Below, piece by piece: positions 1 to 8,158 of a DNA stretch of 64,000 nt. The position numbers and the translations under genes are program-made. Location: the NCBI RefSeq assembly GCF_006715145.1, contig NZ_VFMR01000001.1:868001-932000 (forward strand), written 5' to 3'. Numbering within the stretch: position 1 is the first letter of the stretch; each line of letters begins with the position of its first letter. This DNA comes from Microbacterium sp. SLBN-146 (GTDB taxonomy: Bacteria; Actinomycetota; Actinomycetes; Actinomycetales; Microbacteriaceae). The notes beneath the pieces are model-generated. The model saw only the letters and a list, made by a program, of their open reading frames with translations, did no database searches and had not been told where the DNA came from.

Positions 1-156
1 CAGCATCCCGAAGTCGGCGTCATGCACCTGCAGTGCCAGGTCATGATCGACCCGGAGCAGGGGCAGTCGCTCCTCGTCCTCACGGCGACACCCGGCACGG
101 AGGACGACGACAAGCTGCAGCTGCTGTCGGTGCTCGGCACCCAGCGGGTGACGTAG
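1..156 (+). CDS. XRE-family regulator, MmyB-type ligand-binding domain (3' end only)
   Basis: This is the last 51 codons of a gene that begins left of the window, open from base 1 to a TAG at 154-156. The peptide starts with HPEVG, continues through a GQSLLVLTATPGT stretch and ends after LQLLSVLGTQRVT. This is the characteristic C-terminus of the MmyB-like ligand-binding domain that follows an N-terminal helix-turn-helix in many actinobacterial XRE regulators. The helix-turn-helix itself is outside the window, so the DNA-binding part is inferred from the family. The regulated gene cannot be told from here. Confidence 0.7.
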   Translation, partial: QHPEVGVMHLQCQVMIDPEQGQSLLVLTATPGTEDDDKLQLLSVLGTQRVT

Positions 157-259
157 CGCGCTGTCACCGGTGCTCGAGACCGGCGGCTTCGCCGACGCCG
201 AGCGGCACGCGGCCCGGTCTCGGCGGTATCCCCGGTTTCGGCGTCGTGCGATGCGGGCG

Positions 260-757
260 TCAGTCCGGCGTGCGCAGGCGCAGCGGGACCCGCGGAAGCC
301 AGCCGGCGACGCCGAGCAGCGCGAGCACGAGCACGAGCTGGGCCGTCCCGGTCGCGAAGTACAGATCCTGCAGGAAGGACGATCCGGCGATCATGGCCGT
401 CTCGACGTAGATCCAGATCATGACGCCGAACCCGGCGACGGCCGTCCACAGGAGCGCCGACTCGCGCCTCGCCAGCAGGAGGACGGTCGCGAGGGTCTGC
501 GTGCCGCCCAGGACGAGGAGCAGGATGAGCCCCGGGATCAGGAACGACGTGAAGACCCCCGAGTCGAGGAACGTCGTCGGCATGCCGAGCCCGTTGGTCG
601 CGAGGAGGCCGATCCCGCCCGCGAGCGCAGACACGGCCTGAAACGCGGTGACGCCGACGAGCGACCAGTACGCCACCGATCGGATGCGTCGAATCCGGAT
701 GCCGGGGACAGTCGAGGCCGTCGGCACGGGCGCTGCCGCCCTCGCGCTCGTGGTCAT
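260..757 (-). CDS. Small integral membrane protein, four predicted helices
   Basis: This 165-residue protein has a short basic N-terminus, then about four hydrophobic segments near residues 30-52, 68-90, 98-118 and 128-150, ending in a short charged tail. The ATG at 755-757 is preceded by a good AAAGGAAG ribosome binding site, which decides the start; the open frame upstream of it is antisense noise. I do not recognise the family. It resembles unnamed four-helix (DoxX/DUF-like) membrane proteins of actinobacteria in size and topology only. It is divergent from the DUF1801 gene at 911, sharing a 153-bp intergenic region. Confidence 0.65.
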   Translation of the reverse strand: MTTSARAAAPVPTASTVPGIRIRRIRSVAYWSLVGVTAFQAVSALAGGIGLLATNGLGMPTTFLDSGVFTSFLIPGLILLLVLGGTQTLATVLLLARRESALLWTAVAGFGVMIWIYVETAMIAGSSFLQDLYFATGTAQLVLVLALLGVAGWLPRVPLRLRTPD

Positions 758-910
758 GGCGCTTCCTTTCGTCCGATCCAGTACACGCCGGCGTCGCCTC
801 CGCGAAGAGGGCGAAAGTCCCGCGGGTATCTGGCGGAGGATGCGGGAGCGCAGGACAATGGAGTCGTCATCGCGACGGGCGATGGCGCAGGACGTGAGCG
901 AGGCCGACGA

Positions 911-1330
911 ATGCCCGAGACTCCAGCGATGCTGCCGTCCGACCTGCCGGTCGAGGTGGCTCTGGACCGCGCGACGGGACCCCGCCGCGCCGAGGCCGAG
1001 GAGCTCCTCACGCTCTACCGCGAGCTCACGGGCGAGGAGCCCGTCGTCTGGGCCGGTCGCATCATCGGTTTCGGCGAGCACGAGTACCAGTACGAGTCTG
1101 GCTGGAGTGGCCGGTCCCCCCTGCTGTCGTTCGCGCCCGGCGCGAAGCACCACACGATCTATCTCGCGCATGACTTCTCCGAACGGTGGCCCGAACTCAC
1201 CGCGCGGCTGGGGCCGCACCGGGCCAGCAAGGTCTGCCTCTACCTCACTCGACTCACGGCGGTCGATCGGGACGCCCTCCGGACGCTCCTCGAGAACACG
1301 CTCGCCGAGGCGAGGGCGCACGCGCGCTGA
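911..1330 (+). CDS. DUF1801 domain protein
   Basis: This 139-residue soluble protein matches the DUF1801/YdhG-like fold. The diagnostic features are the ELTGEEPVVWAGRIIGFG segment, a YQYESG motif, a LLSFAPG strand and a KVCLYLTRLTAVD segment followed by a C-terminal helix. Members of this superfamily include putative iron chaperones (YdhG/Fra-like), but most, like this one, have no established role. The start at 911 keeps the normal family length; the only SD-like bases are a weak GAGCGAGG, and an ATG at 931 is an alternative. A second, more distant DUF1801-type gene follows at 1449. Confidence 0.75.
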   Translation: MPETPAMLPSDLPVEVALDRATGPRRAEAEELLTLYRELTGEEPVVWAGRIIGFGEHEYQYESGWSGRSPLLSFAPGAKHHTIYLAHDFSERWPELTARLGPHRASKVCLYLTRLTAVDRDALRTLLENTLAEARAHAR

Positions 1331-1448
1331 CGCATGTACCGCCACCGGACTGCGCACCGATCGGTCAGGATCGGAGAAGCGTCCGGTCGCTCGGTCGCCG
1401 TACCGTGGCATCCGTGCAGGATATGCCTGCCGACGGAAGGAGGACGGG

Positions 1449-1898
1449 ATGGCCGGCGGACTGTCCAAGGGGGAACGCGACGCCGTCAAGCAGCGCGCGA
1501 AGGAACTTCGAGCCCAGGAGAAGGCGGGGAAGAACCGCGAGGCCGGCACGAAGGCCGTCCTCGAAGCGATCGCGGCGCTGGGAGACGACGACAGGGCGCT
1601 CGCCGAGGGCCTCCACGACATCGTGTCGGACGTCGCACCGCACCTCGTCCCGAAGACCTATTACGGGATGCCGGGATACGCGAACTCCGACGGCAAGATC
1701 GTCGTCTTCCTGCAGCCCGCGGGCAAGTTCAAGACCCGCTACTCGACGGTGGGTTTCGAGGGGACGGCCCAGCTCGACGACGGCGACATGTGGCCGACCG
1801 CGTTCGCTCTGCTGAAGCTCACGCCGGCGACGAAGAAGCAGCTCACGGAGCTCGTACGTCGCGCCGCTCCCGCGGACGCGGATGCCGCGGCATCCTGA
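1449..1898 (+). CDS. DUF1801/YdhG-like protein with basic N-terminal helix
   Basis: The gene encodes 149 residues with a strong GGAAGGAGGA ribosome binding site in front of the ATG. Residues 1-45 are a Lys/Arg/Glu-rich helix (MAGGLSKGERDAVKQRAKEL). The remainder is a YdhG-type domain with YYGMPGYA, an IVVFLQPAGKFKTRY segment and DMWPTAFALLKLT. The GMPGY and KFKTRY motifs are typical of the DUF1801-like group often annotated as iron chaperone or hypothetical. It follows the DUF1801 gene at 911 in the same direction, but the 118-bp gap suggests separate transcription is possible. Its function is unknown. Confidence 0.75.
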   Translation: MAGGLSKGERDAVKQRAKELRAQEKAGKNREAGTKAVLEAIAALGDDDRALAEGLHDIVSDVAPHLVPKTYYGMPGYANSDGKIVVFLQPAGKFKTRYSTVGFEGTAQLDDGDMWPTAFALLKLTPATKKQLTELVRRAAPADADAAAS

Positions 1899-2047
1899 CG
1901 GCAGTCCGGGTCACGGCGCGATTCCCCCTCGCGACGCAGCGCGTCGGGGGCACAGTGGCGACCTGAGTCCCTGGTCGGCGTGACTCGGAACCCCGAGTGT
2001 GGAAGGGGCCGCGAAAGTGGCCGTCTTCACAGAAGGGGAACACCGTC

Positions 2048-2530
2048 ATGTCCAATCCAGAACCCGTCCGCACGAGCGAGGCGTCGCCCGCTCCGCGCCC
2101 GGCGCCGTCGTCCGTGCCCCTGTCGGCACCGCTGTACGGAACGACGCCCGGACCAGCGTGGTCACGATTCTGGCGGAAGTACGCCACGTTCGACGGGCGC
2201 GCCAGCCGAAGCGAGTTCTGGTGGGCGTGCCTCGTCCTCGCTGTCATTCACGCTTTCGTGGTCGCCATCGCGTACGTCATCGCGGGCATCGACGCCCAGC
2301 CGGCGGGAATCATGGGCGCCACGGCGATCTACGGGGTGCTGGGTCTGTGGGGGCTCGTCATCCTGATTCCGTCCCTTGCGGTGGCGGCACGCAGGCTGCA
2401 CGACGCGAACCTCAGCGGCGCGTGGCTGTTCGTCCTTCTGGTTCCCGTTGTCGGATTGATCATCCTGATCTTCCTGCTCGCGCGTGAATCCCGCCCCGAG
2501 GGAGCACACTTCGACCGCGGCACGGCCTAG
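2048..2530 (+). CDS. DUF805 family membrane protein
   Basis: This is a 160-residue inner-membrane protein. After a Pro/Ala/Ser-rich cytoplasmic N-terminus of about 40 residues comes the DUF805 signature: FWRKYATFDGRASRSEFWW, three or four transmembrane helices and the ARRLHDANLSGAW motif before the last helices. The DGRASRSEFW and RRLHD motifs make the family assignment firm. No biochemical function is established for DUF805. The ATG at 2048 has an AGAAGGGGAA ribosome binding site 8 bases upstream. The gene ends 61 bp before the ThrE-like exporter. Confidence 0.85.
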   Translation: MSNPEPVRTSEASPAPRPAPSSVPLSAPLYGTTPGPAWSRFWRKYATFDGRASRSEFWWACLVLAVIHAFVVAIAYVIAGIDAQPAGIMGATAIYGVLGLWGLVILIPSLAVAARRLHDANLSGAWLFVLLVPVVGLIILIFLLARESRPEGAHFDRGTA

Positions 2531-2591
2531 GCGACCCCGCGGTTAGACTCGTCCGGATCCAGCGAGCAGAGCGAGGGAAACGGACAGCGAC

Positions 2592-3989
2592 ATGACGCGG
2601 CGGGAACGAAAGATCCTGGCGTCGCTGACCCACCTCGTCCGGTCGGAGAGATCGTCGGAGTCCCTCACGGCGGTGCTGCCGGTCGTCGATGATCGACTCG
2701 CGGTCCGGATCCTCGACCTCGCGGTTCGGATCGGCGAGACGATGCTCGTCGCCGGCGCCAACGCGAGCGAAGTGACGACGACGATCGTGCGCGTCGCGGG
2801 CATCTACGGGCTGGATCCCGTCCACGTCGACGTCACGTACAACTCGATCACGGCCGCCCATCACCGGAGCGGGGCCGCCCATCCGGTCACGCTGCTGCGC
2901 GTCGTCCGCGGTTCCTCGCCCGATCACTCACGGCTCCAGCGCCTTCAGGCACTCGTCGTGTCGATCGGTGGAGGACTCGATCTGGATGCCGCGACGGAGA
3001 GCTACCGCAGTATCCGCCGCACGCCTTTCCGCTACCGTCCTTCCGTCGTGATCGGCTCGCAGGCGCTCCTCGCAGTCGGCGTCGCCGTCATGTTCGGCGG
3101 CAACTGGCTCGTGATGGTGCTCGCGTTCGTCGCCGCCGCGCTCGCTGCTCTGACGCAATTCGGGCTCGCCCGCGCGCAGGTGCCGTACTTCTTCAGCCAG
3201 ATCGCCGGCGCCTTCGTGCTGACGGTCATCGCGGCGCTCTCGCCGCTTCTCCGGGCGACGGGATGGGATGCCGCCCTCGAGCTGCGGCCCACGGTCATCG
3301 TGGCATCCGGTGTCGTGCTGATGCTGGCGGGACTCACCGTCGTCGGCGCCGCCCAGGACGCCATCGACGGCTTCGCCCTCACAGCGATGGGGCGCATCCT
3401 CGAACTCATGACGCACACTCTCGGCGTCGTCCTCGGGATCCTCGCCGGCTTGGAGACCGCACGGGTGCTCGGACTGGCGATGGCTCCCCCGAGCGAGGCA
3501 CTGCCCCTCGGGCCTGTGCCCCTCCAATTCCTCGGCGCTGCCCTCATCGCCGTGTCGGTGGCGATCTTCAACGGGGCCGGTGCGCGGGTCATCGTCGTCA
3601 GTGCCGCCCTGAGCCTCGTCGCGTGGCTCGTCTATCTGCTCGCTGCGCAGGTGGGCTTCGAGGTCGCGGCGGCGAGCGGGCTGGGAGCCTTCGCGGGGAG
3701 CTTCGTCGGCACCCTCGTGGCCTACCGCCTGCATGTGCCGTCGGTGGCGATCACGACGGCCGCGATCCTGCCGATGGTGCCCGGTGCCGCCGTGTTCCGG
3801 GGCCTGCTCAGCATCGTCGAATCCGGTGACAGCTCACCCTTGCTTCTGGGCGGGTTCACGATCCTCGCGGGCGCGGGCATCATCGGGGTGAGCCTCGCGG
3901 TCGGGGCGTCGCTCGGGATCTATCTGGGTCAGCCCGTGCGCGCCTCGCTCGGCGGCGTGGCACGGGCACGAGCCCGTCTGCTGCGTTAG
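2592..3989 (+). CDS. ThrE-family threonine/serine exporter (DUF1212 + ThrE_2)
   Basis: The 465-residue protein has the two-part architecture of ThrE. The N-terminal DUF1212 domain (about 35-280) contains a soluble segment with GETMLVAGANASEVTTTI followed by about five membrane helices. The C-terminal ThrE_2 domain (about 310-455) has four or five helices and the ILPMVPGAAVFRG motif. ThrE of Corynebacterium exports threonine and serine across the plasma membrane. Substrate here is inferred from family only. A possible TTAGACT -10 element lies about 45 bp upstream of the ATG, in the short gap after the DUF805 gene. Length (465 versus about 490 in ThrE) is normal. Confidence 0.85.
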   Translation: MTRRERKILASLTHLVRSERSSESLTAVLPVVDDRLAVRILDLAVRIGETMLVAGANASEVTTTIVRVAGIYGLDPVHVDVTYNSITAAHHRSGAAHPVTLLRVVRGSSPDHSRLQRLQALVVSIGGGLDLDAATESYRSIRRTPFRYRPSVVIGSQALLAVGVAVMFGGNWLVMVLAFVAAALAALTQFGLARAQVPYFFSQIAGAFVLTVIAALSPLLRATGWDAALELRPTVIVASGVVLMLAGLTVVGAAQDAIDGFALTAMGRILELMTHTLGVVLGILAGLETARVLGLAMAPPSEALPLGPVPLQFLGAALIAVSVAIFNGAGARVIVVSAALSLVAWLVYLLAAQVGFEVAAASGLGAFAGSFVGTLVAYRLHVPSVAITTAAILPMVPGAAVFRGLLSIVESGDSSPLLLGGFTILAGAGIIGVSLAVGASLGIYLGQPVRASLGGVARARARLLR

Positions 3990-4100
3990 CGCCCGGTCGC
4001 AGAGCTGCGTCGATGCCTCCGCGCGACGCGGGATGGTACCTTCATCCCCCGCGCAGCGGAAGGACTCGCCCGATGCTGCGAGGGCACGGAGACTGGATGC

Positions 4101-4508
4101 ATGGACCACGCCAGCGACCATGAAGCCAGCGACCGGCAACTCACCGAGGAACAAGCCCACGAGCGAGCGGATCTCGACAGTGTCGTCTCGCGCGTCTCGG
4201 ATCGTTTCCCGACGGTCGACCGCGAACGGGTCGAGTCGGTCGTCGATGACGAGGCGGCGCAGCTCGAGGATGCGCGCGTGCGCGACTACATCCCGGTCCT
4301 CGTCGAACACGAGGCGGTGGATCGTCTGCGCCAGGAGGCCGATCCGGTCTCGCTCGTGAAGCGTCAGACGGATGACACCGACGACGAGCCGCAGGATGGC
4401 GACGGCCGAGACCACGACCCCGCGCTCCGCCCCGAGCGAGAGGGAGCGCAGACGGACACCGCCGCCTCGGCGGGCCCCCTCCTCGGCGGGCTCCGCGGCG
4501 GCGACTGA
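4101..4508 (+). CDS. Three-helix bundle dimerisation domain protein (DUF3562-like)
   Basis: This 135-residue, strongly acidic, hydrophilic protein has a central segment (about 28-75) of the type VVSRVSDRFPTVDRERVESV followed by DARVRDYIPVLVEHEAVDRL. That pattern matches the three-helix-bundle dimerisation (DUF3562) proteins widespread in actinobacteria. The N-terminus is rich in Asp/Glu/His, and the C-terminal 45 residues look disordered. Start at 4101 is chosen because it gives the expected N-terminal length; the SD is weak. Opposite-strand frames here are long but lack family features. Function unknown. Confidence 0.6.
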   Translation: MDHASDHEASDRQLTEEQAHERADLDSVVSRVSDRFPTVDRERVESVVDDEAAQLEDARVRDYIPVLVEHEAVDRLRQEADPVSLVKRQTDDTDDEPQDGDGRDHDPALRPEREGAQTDTAASAGPLLGGLRGGD

Positions 4509-4526
4509 CCGACCGGCACGCCCGCA

Positions 4527-5456
4527 TCAGGGGAGCCAGCCCCCGTCCCCGGGCGGCTCGGCGACGTCGAAGACCGCCTGCGCGAACGCGTGCGGCGCTT
4601 CAGCGGGCAGGTGATGCCCGGCATGCGCGACCTGGCGATGTTCCCAGGGGCCGTCGAAGCGGTGCGCGTACGGCGAGCCATCGGTTGCGGGAAAGTTGCC
4701 GTCAGCGGTTCCGTCCATCGTGATGGTGGGAACGGAGATGACGGGCTGCGTCGCGAGGTGTGCCTCGAGCGGTTCGTAGCGGGGCGAACCGGCCGCGAGT
4801 CCGAGCCGGTGGCGGTAGGAGTGGACGACGACATCGACATAGTCCGGGTTGTCGAAGGATGCCGCCGCCCGCGCGAGCACCTCGCCGTCGAAAGCCCATT
4901 CGGGCGAGTTGTGGCGCCAGATGACCTCTGCGATCTCACGGGCGTTGGCACGCAGGCCGGCTGTGCCGCGCTGCGTCGCGAAGTACCAGAAGTACCAGAG
5001 TCCTGCTTCGAGGTCAGGGCGCGCGGGCATCGCGGCTGCCGCGATGTCCTGGATCAGGTAGCCGTTGACCGACACGAGACCCGAGATCCTGTCGGGCCAG
5101 AGGGCGGCGACGACGCACGCCGCCCTGCCACCCCAGTCGTATCCGGCCAGGATCGGTTCTTCGAGCCCGAGAGCGTCGATGAACGCGAGAACGTCTGCCC
5201 CCAGCGCGGCCTGCTGCCCCGAGCGCGTCGCTTCGGGGTCGAGGAACCGCGTCGGTCCGTGGCCGCGCAGGTGCGGCACGAGAACGCGGAACCCGGCGTC
5301 CACGAGGAGCGGAACGACGTCGACATAACTGTGCACGTCGTAGGGGAAGCCGTGCAGGAGGACGACGGGTTCCGCCCCGGGATCTCCACGATCGAGGTAG
5401 CCGACGCTGAGCTCACCGGCATCCACAGTGCGTACGTCGAGCTGGAACGGGTTCAT
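4527..5456 (-). CDS. Alpha/beta hydrolase, epoxide hydrolase/dehalogenase class (Asp nucleophile)
   Basis: This 309-residue alpha/beta-hydrolase has the oxyanion motif HGFPYD at 35-40 and a nucleophile elbow GYDWGG with Asp107. That places it with epoxide hydrolases and haloalkane dehalogenases rather than serine esterases. A histidine in the AHAGHHLPAE stretch near residue 283 would complete the triad. The start overlaps the upstream hydrolase gene by 4 bp (ATGA) and has a GGAGGACT ribosome binding site, so the two are a translationally coupled operon. The operon is read leftward from an ECF41-type promoter element at 6246-6272. It probably detoxifies reactive epoxides or halogenated compounds; the substrate is not deducible. 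Confidence 0.8.
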   Translation of the reverse strand: MNPFQLDVRTVDAGELSVGYLDRGDPGAEPVVLLHGFPYDVHSYVDVVPLLVDAGFRVLVPHLRGHGPTRFLDPEATRSGQQAALGADVLAFIDALGLEEPILAGYDWGGRAACVVAALWPDRISGLVSVNGYLIQDIAAAAMPARPDLEAGLWYFWYFATQRGTAGLRANAREIAEVIWRHNSPEWAFDGEVLARAAASFDNPDYVDVVVHSYRHRLGLAAGSPRYEPLEAHLATQPVISVPTITMDGTADGNFPATDGSPYAHRFDGPWEHRQVAHAGHHLPAEAPHAFAQAVFDVAEPPGDGGWLP

Positions 5457-6190
5457 GAGTCCTCCGACGTGGCGCGCACCGCGCCCGCTGCCTCGACGAT
5501 GATCTCGGCGACGGCGCGGGGCTGCGAGACAGAGATGGCATGCGACGCCCCCGTGACCTCACGGGTCGCACGAGCAGCGGCGCGTTCTGCGCCGGCGCGG
5601 TGCACCGCGACGGGGATGTTCAGATCCTGGTCGCCGAACACGTGCCACGACGGGATGTCCTTCCACGCCGGGCGGTCGGTGGGCAGTGGCTCGGTGAGCG
5701 CAGCTTGGGTGATGGGTCGCTGCGTCGCGCTCATGAGAGCCGCCTCCGCGGCGGGAACGTCGGCCGCGAACTGGTGCGGGAACAGCTCCGCGCGGATCGC
5801 GAACTCCGTTCCCCCATCGGCGAGCGGGTAGGCGGCGAGCGCATCTCCGAGGGTGCTGCCGGGGGCACTTCCCGACAGCTCGAACGCGGTCTGGCCGGTC
5901 TCGGGGACGAAGGCGGCGACATACACGAGTCCGACCACGGCGTGGTTGTGGGATGCAGCCTCGGTGATGACGAGTCCTCCATAGGAGTGGCCGACGAGGA
6001 GGACGGGGCCATCGACCGACGAGATGACCGCGCGGATGTAGGCGGCATCGGAGGCGACCCCGCGGAGCGGGTTGGCGGCGGCGACCACGGACATCCCTCG
6101 CTCCTGCAGGTGCGCGATGACGCCGTTCCACGATGCGGATTCGGCGAAGGCGCCGTGGACGAGGACGACGGTGGGCTGGGGCTCGGTCAT
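5453..6190 (-). CDS. Alpha/beta hydrolase (serine nucleophile), first gene of a two-hydrolase operon
   Basis: The protein has 245 residues. An N-terminal strand VVLVHGAFAES gives the oxyanion loop. The elbow VGHSYGG puts the nucleophile at Ser69, with acid in FGDQDLNIP and histidine in the GASHAIS motif near the C-terminus. This is the short, cap-poor salicylate-esterase/EstC-like group (AB hydrolase 6), common near ECF41 sigma genes. ATG at 6188-6190 has an AGAAAGAAG ribosome binding site. It is first in the operon with the Asp-type hydrolase and is divergent from the SDR gene at 6383. The promoter element at 6246-6272 on this strand matches the one in front of both SDR genes. Confidence 0.82.
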   Translation of the reverse strand: MTEPQPTVVLVHGAFAESASWNGVIAHLQERGMSVVAAANPLRGVASDAAYIRAVISSVDGPVLLVGHSYGGLVITEAASHNHAVVGLVYVAAFVPETGQTAFELSGSAPGSTLGDALAAYPLADGGTEFAIRAELFPHQFAADVPAAEAALMSATQRPITQAALTEPLPTDRPAWKDIPSWHVFGDQDLNIPVAVHRAGAERAAARATREVTGASHAISVSQPRAVAEIIVEAAGAVRATSEDS

Positions 6191-6245
6191 GATCGTTGCT
6201 TCTTTCTGGAGAGTTGGGCGGTGGTGAGGTGGTGCTGTCAGAGAT

Positions 6246-6272
6246 GACCGGAGGCGGACGCCCGGTGTGACG
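6246..6272 (-). promoter_or_regulatory. ECF41-type promoter element for the hydrolase operon
   Basis: Reading the minus strand gives CGTCACA, 16 bases, then GGTC. This is the same spacing and nearly the same boxes as the elements in front of the two SDR genes (6295, 8593). It is close to the published ECF41 consensus TGTCACA-N16-CGTC as I recall it. The downstream box lies 55 bases from the start codon at 6190. Co-occurrence with the ECF41 gene at 7261 supports a regulatory role; transcription from it is inferred. Confidence 0.7.
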
Positions 6273-6294
6273 TTGACGCGTCTTTCGCTGGTGC

Positions 6295-6321
6295 GGTCAC
6301 AGATCGCGTGGCCGCTCGGTC
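6295..6321 (+). promoter_or_regulatory. ECF41-type promoter element for the first SDR and sigJ-like gene
   Basis: The element reads GGTCACA, 16 bases, GGTC, followed by TCTTCTGGT. The SDR gene starts 62 bases past the second box, and the sigma gene follows 53 bp after the SDR. The sigma factor may therefore be autoregulated through this site. The GTCACA box and N16 spacing are identical to the two other copies at 6246-6272 and 8593-8619. Confidence 0.68.
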
Positions 6322-6382
6322 TCTTCTGGTGAGCGCGGGCCGCACGACCGCGCGAGCGGCACCGTCGAGCATCGGAGAGCAC

Positions 6383-7207
6383 ATGCGAATCGTCGTCATC
6401 GGAGGAACCGGCCTGATCGGAGCGCGGCTCGTGGACCAATTGCGGCGGCGCGGGCGTGAGGTCCGCGCCGCCGCCCGGTCGACGGGCGTGAACTCCTTCA
6501 CAGCGGAGGGACTGGCGGAGGCGTTGACGGGCGCCGACGTCGTCGTGGACGTGTCGAACTCGTCCTACGTCGACGAAGCAGCTGCACGCGAGTTCTTCTA
6601 CGCCTCGACGCTGAACCTGCTCACATACGGAGCCGCGGCAGGAGTTTCGCACCACGTGGCTCTGAGCGTCGTGGGGACCGATCGCCTGGCGCGAGCCGAA
6701 GGAGGCTACTTTCGGGCCAAGGCGTCGCAGGAAGCCTTGATTCGGGCATCGGGCCGGCCCTTCACGATCGTCCATGTCACCCAGTTCTTCGAGTTCGTCA
6801 GGAGCATCACGGGACACGCGATGCGCGGCGGCGCGGCTCACGTTCCCGATGTCCTCATCCAGCCCATGGCCGCCGACGATGTCGCTTCCGCTGTCGCGCG
6901 TGTCGCTCTCGGCGAGCCGCTGCAGCGGATGGTCGAGTTCGGTGGTCCCGAGATCTTCGATCTGCCGGACCTCGCGCGCCGTGAACTGAGGTGGACGGAC
7001 GACGCCCGCGACGTCGTCGCCGATCCTCTCGCCACGTACTTCGGGTCACGGCTCGACGTCGGCGACCTCCTGCCCGCACCCGACGCGACGATCGCGCCGA
7101 CCCGTCTGCATGATTGGCGCGTCGGCTCCTCCCGTGTGCTGTGGTCGGCCGACGCGCAGTCGGCTGTTCAGCCCGTCCGTTCCCCCGCGATCGAGCCGAC
7201 GACGTGA
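6383..7207 (+). CDS. Atypical SDR, NmrA-like NAD(P)-binding protein (paralogue 1)
   Basis: The 274-residue protein starts with MRIVVIGGTGLIG, the GGTGxxG dinucleotide-binding motif of atypical short-chain reductases. It has a conserved VNSFTAEGL stretch, VVVDVSNSSY, the HHVALSVVGTDRL segment and FTIVHVTQFFEFV. These same blocks recur in the paralogue at 8674, so the two arose by duplication. Atypical SDRs of this NmrA/NADH-binding type include sensors and reductases; a catalytic Tyr-x3-Lys is not evident. ATG 6383 has a GGAGAG ribosome binding site. It is likely co-transcribed with the ECF41 sigma gene 53 bp downstream. SDR genes are a recognised partner class of ECF41 sigma factors. Confidence 0.82.
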   Translation: MRIVVIGGTGLIGARLVDQLRRRGREVRAAARSTGVNSFTAEGLAEALTGADVVVDVSNSSYVDEAAAREFFYASTLNLLTYGAAAGVSHHVALSVVGTDRLARAEGGYFRAKASQEALIRASGRPFTIVHVTQFFEFVRSITGHAMRGGAAHVPDVLIQPMAADDVASAVARVALGEPLQRMVEFGGPEIFDLPDLARRELRWTDDARDVVADPLATYFGSRLDVGDLLPAPDATIAPTRLHDWRVGSSRVLWSADAQSAVQPVRSPAIEPTT

Positions 7208-7260
7208 CGGGGCATCGTGGGCTCGGGGCGACGGGACTAGCCTTCGAGAAGGAGAGCGAC

Positions 7261-8151
7261 ATGGAACCGGATCCACTCGAGGTCTTCACCCCGCTCCGGG
7301 GCCGGCTGTTCGGCGTGGCTTACCGCATCATCGGCAGCGCCGCGGAGGCCGAGGACGTCGTGCAGGAGACCTGGCTGCGCTGGCAGCTCTGCGATCGGGC
7401 AGCCGTGCGTGAGCCGATTGCCTTCCTCATGACCGCTGCGACACGGATCTCCATCAACGTGCTGCAGAGCGCCCGAGTGCGCCGCGAGACCTACATCGGG
7501 CCGTGGCTGCCGAGCCCCGTCGACACCAGTTCCGACCCGACTCTCGGTGCGGAGCGCAGCGAGGCGCTTCATCTTGCGACGCTCATGCTGATGGAGCGCC
7601 TCACCCCCGCTGAGCGGGCGGCGTACGTCCTGCGCGAGGCCTTCGACTACCCCTATGCGAGGATCGCGGAAATCGTCGACACGACCGAGGTCGCGTCGCG
7701 GCAACTGGTGAGCCGCGCCCGCAAACACCTCACGTCGACAACGAAGCGAGAAGCCAGCCGTGAGCATCACCAGCGCTTCTTCTCCGCCTTCCTGGATGCC
7801 GCGCGTCGCGGCGATGCGAGCCGTCTCGAGGCGCTTCTCGCCTCGGATGCCGTCAACCACACCGACGGCGGGGGCGTCGTCGAGCACACGGCGCGCCGCA
7901 GCATCCTCGGTCGCGACAAGCTCGTGCGGTTCTTCTGCGGTTTCGCCGAACGGTTCCGCTTCTGGGATGACCTGGAGGTGCGAAAGATCGAGGCGAACGG
8001 ACGCGAGAGCGCGCTCCTCATTCGCGACGGACGTGCGTATGCACTCGTGTCCGTCGAGGTCGGCGAGGACTCCATCGATCAGATCCTGTGGGTGATGAAC
8101 CCGGCCAAGCTCTCCGAGATCGCGGAGCGGCATCACGTCGCCATCGGCTGA
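7261..8151 (+). CDS. sigJ: ECF41-family RNA polymerase sigma factor (SigJ-like)
   Basis: This 296-residue extracytoplasmic-function sigma factor has sigma region 2 at about 8-75 and region 4 at about 110-160 (LTPAERAAYVLREAF). A fused C-terminal SnoaL/NTF2-like domain follows at about 175-290. The three ECF41 hallmark motifs are present in slightly altered form: WLPSP near residue 82 in the linker, DGGG near 202 and NPAKL near 280. In ECF41 factors the C-terminal domain replaces a separate anti-sigma factor and tunes activity. Start at 7261 has a strong GAGAAGGAGAG ribosome binding site. Neighbouring SDR and hydrolase genes share a promoter element matching the ECF41 type, so this factor probably drives them. 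Confidence 0.9.
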   Translation: MEPDPLEVFTPLRGRLFGVAYRIIGSAAEAEDVVQETWLRWQLCDRAAVREPIAFLMTAATRISINVLQSARVRRETYIGPWLPSPVDTSSDPTLGAERSEALHLATLMLMERLTPAERAAYVLREAFDYPYARIAEIVDTTEVASRQLVSRARKHLTSTTKREASREHHQRFFSAFLDAARRGDASRLEALLASDAVNHTDGGGVVEHTARRSILGRDKLVRFFCGFAERFRFWDDLEVRKIEANGRESALLIRDGRAYALVSVEVGEDSIDQILWVMNPAKLSEIAERHHVAIG

Positions 8152-8158
8152 GTGGCCG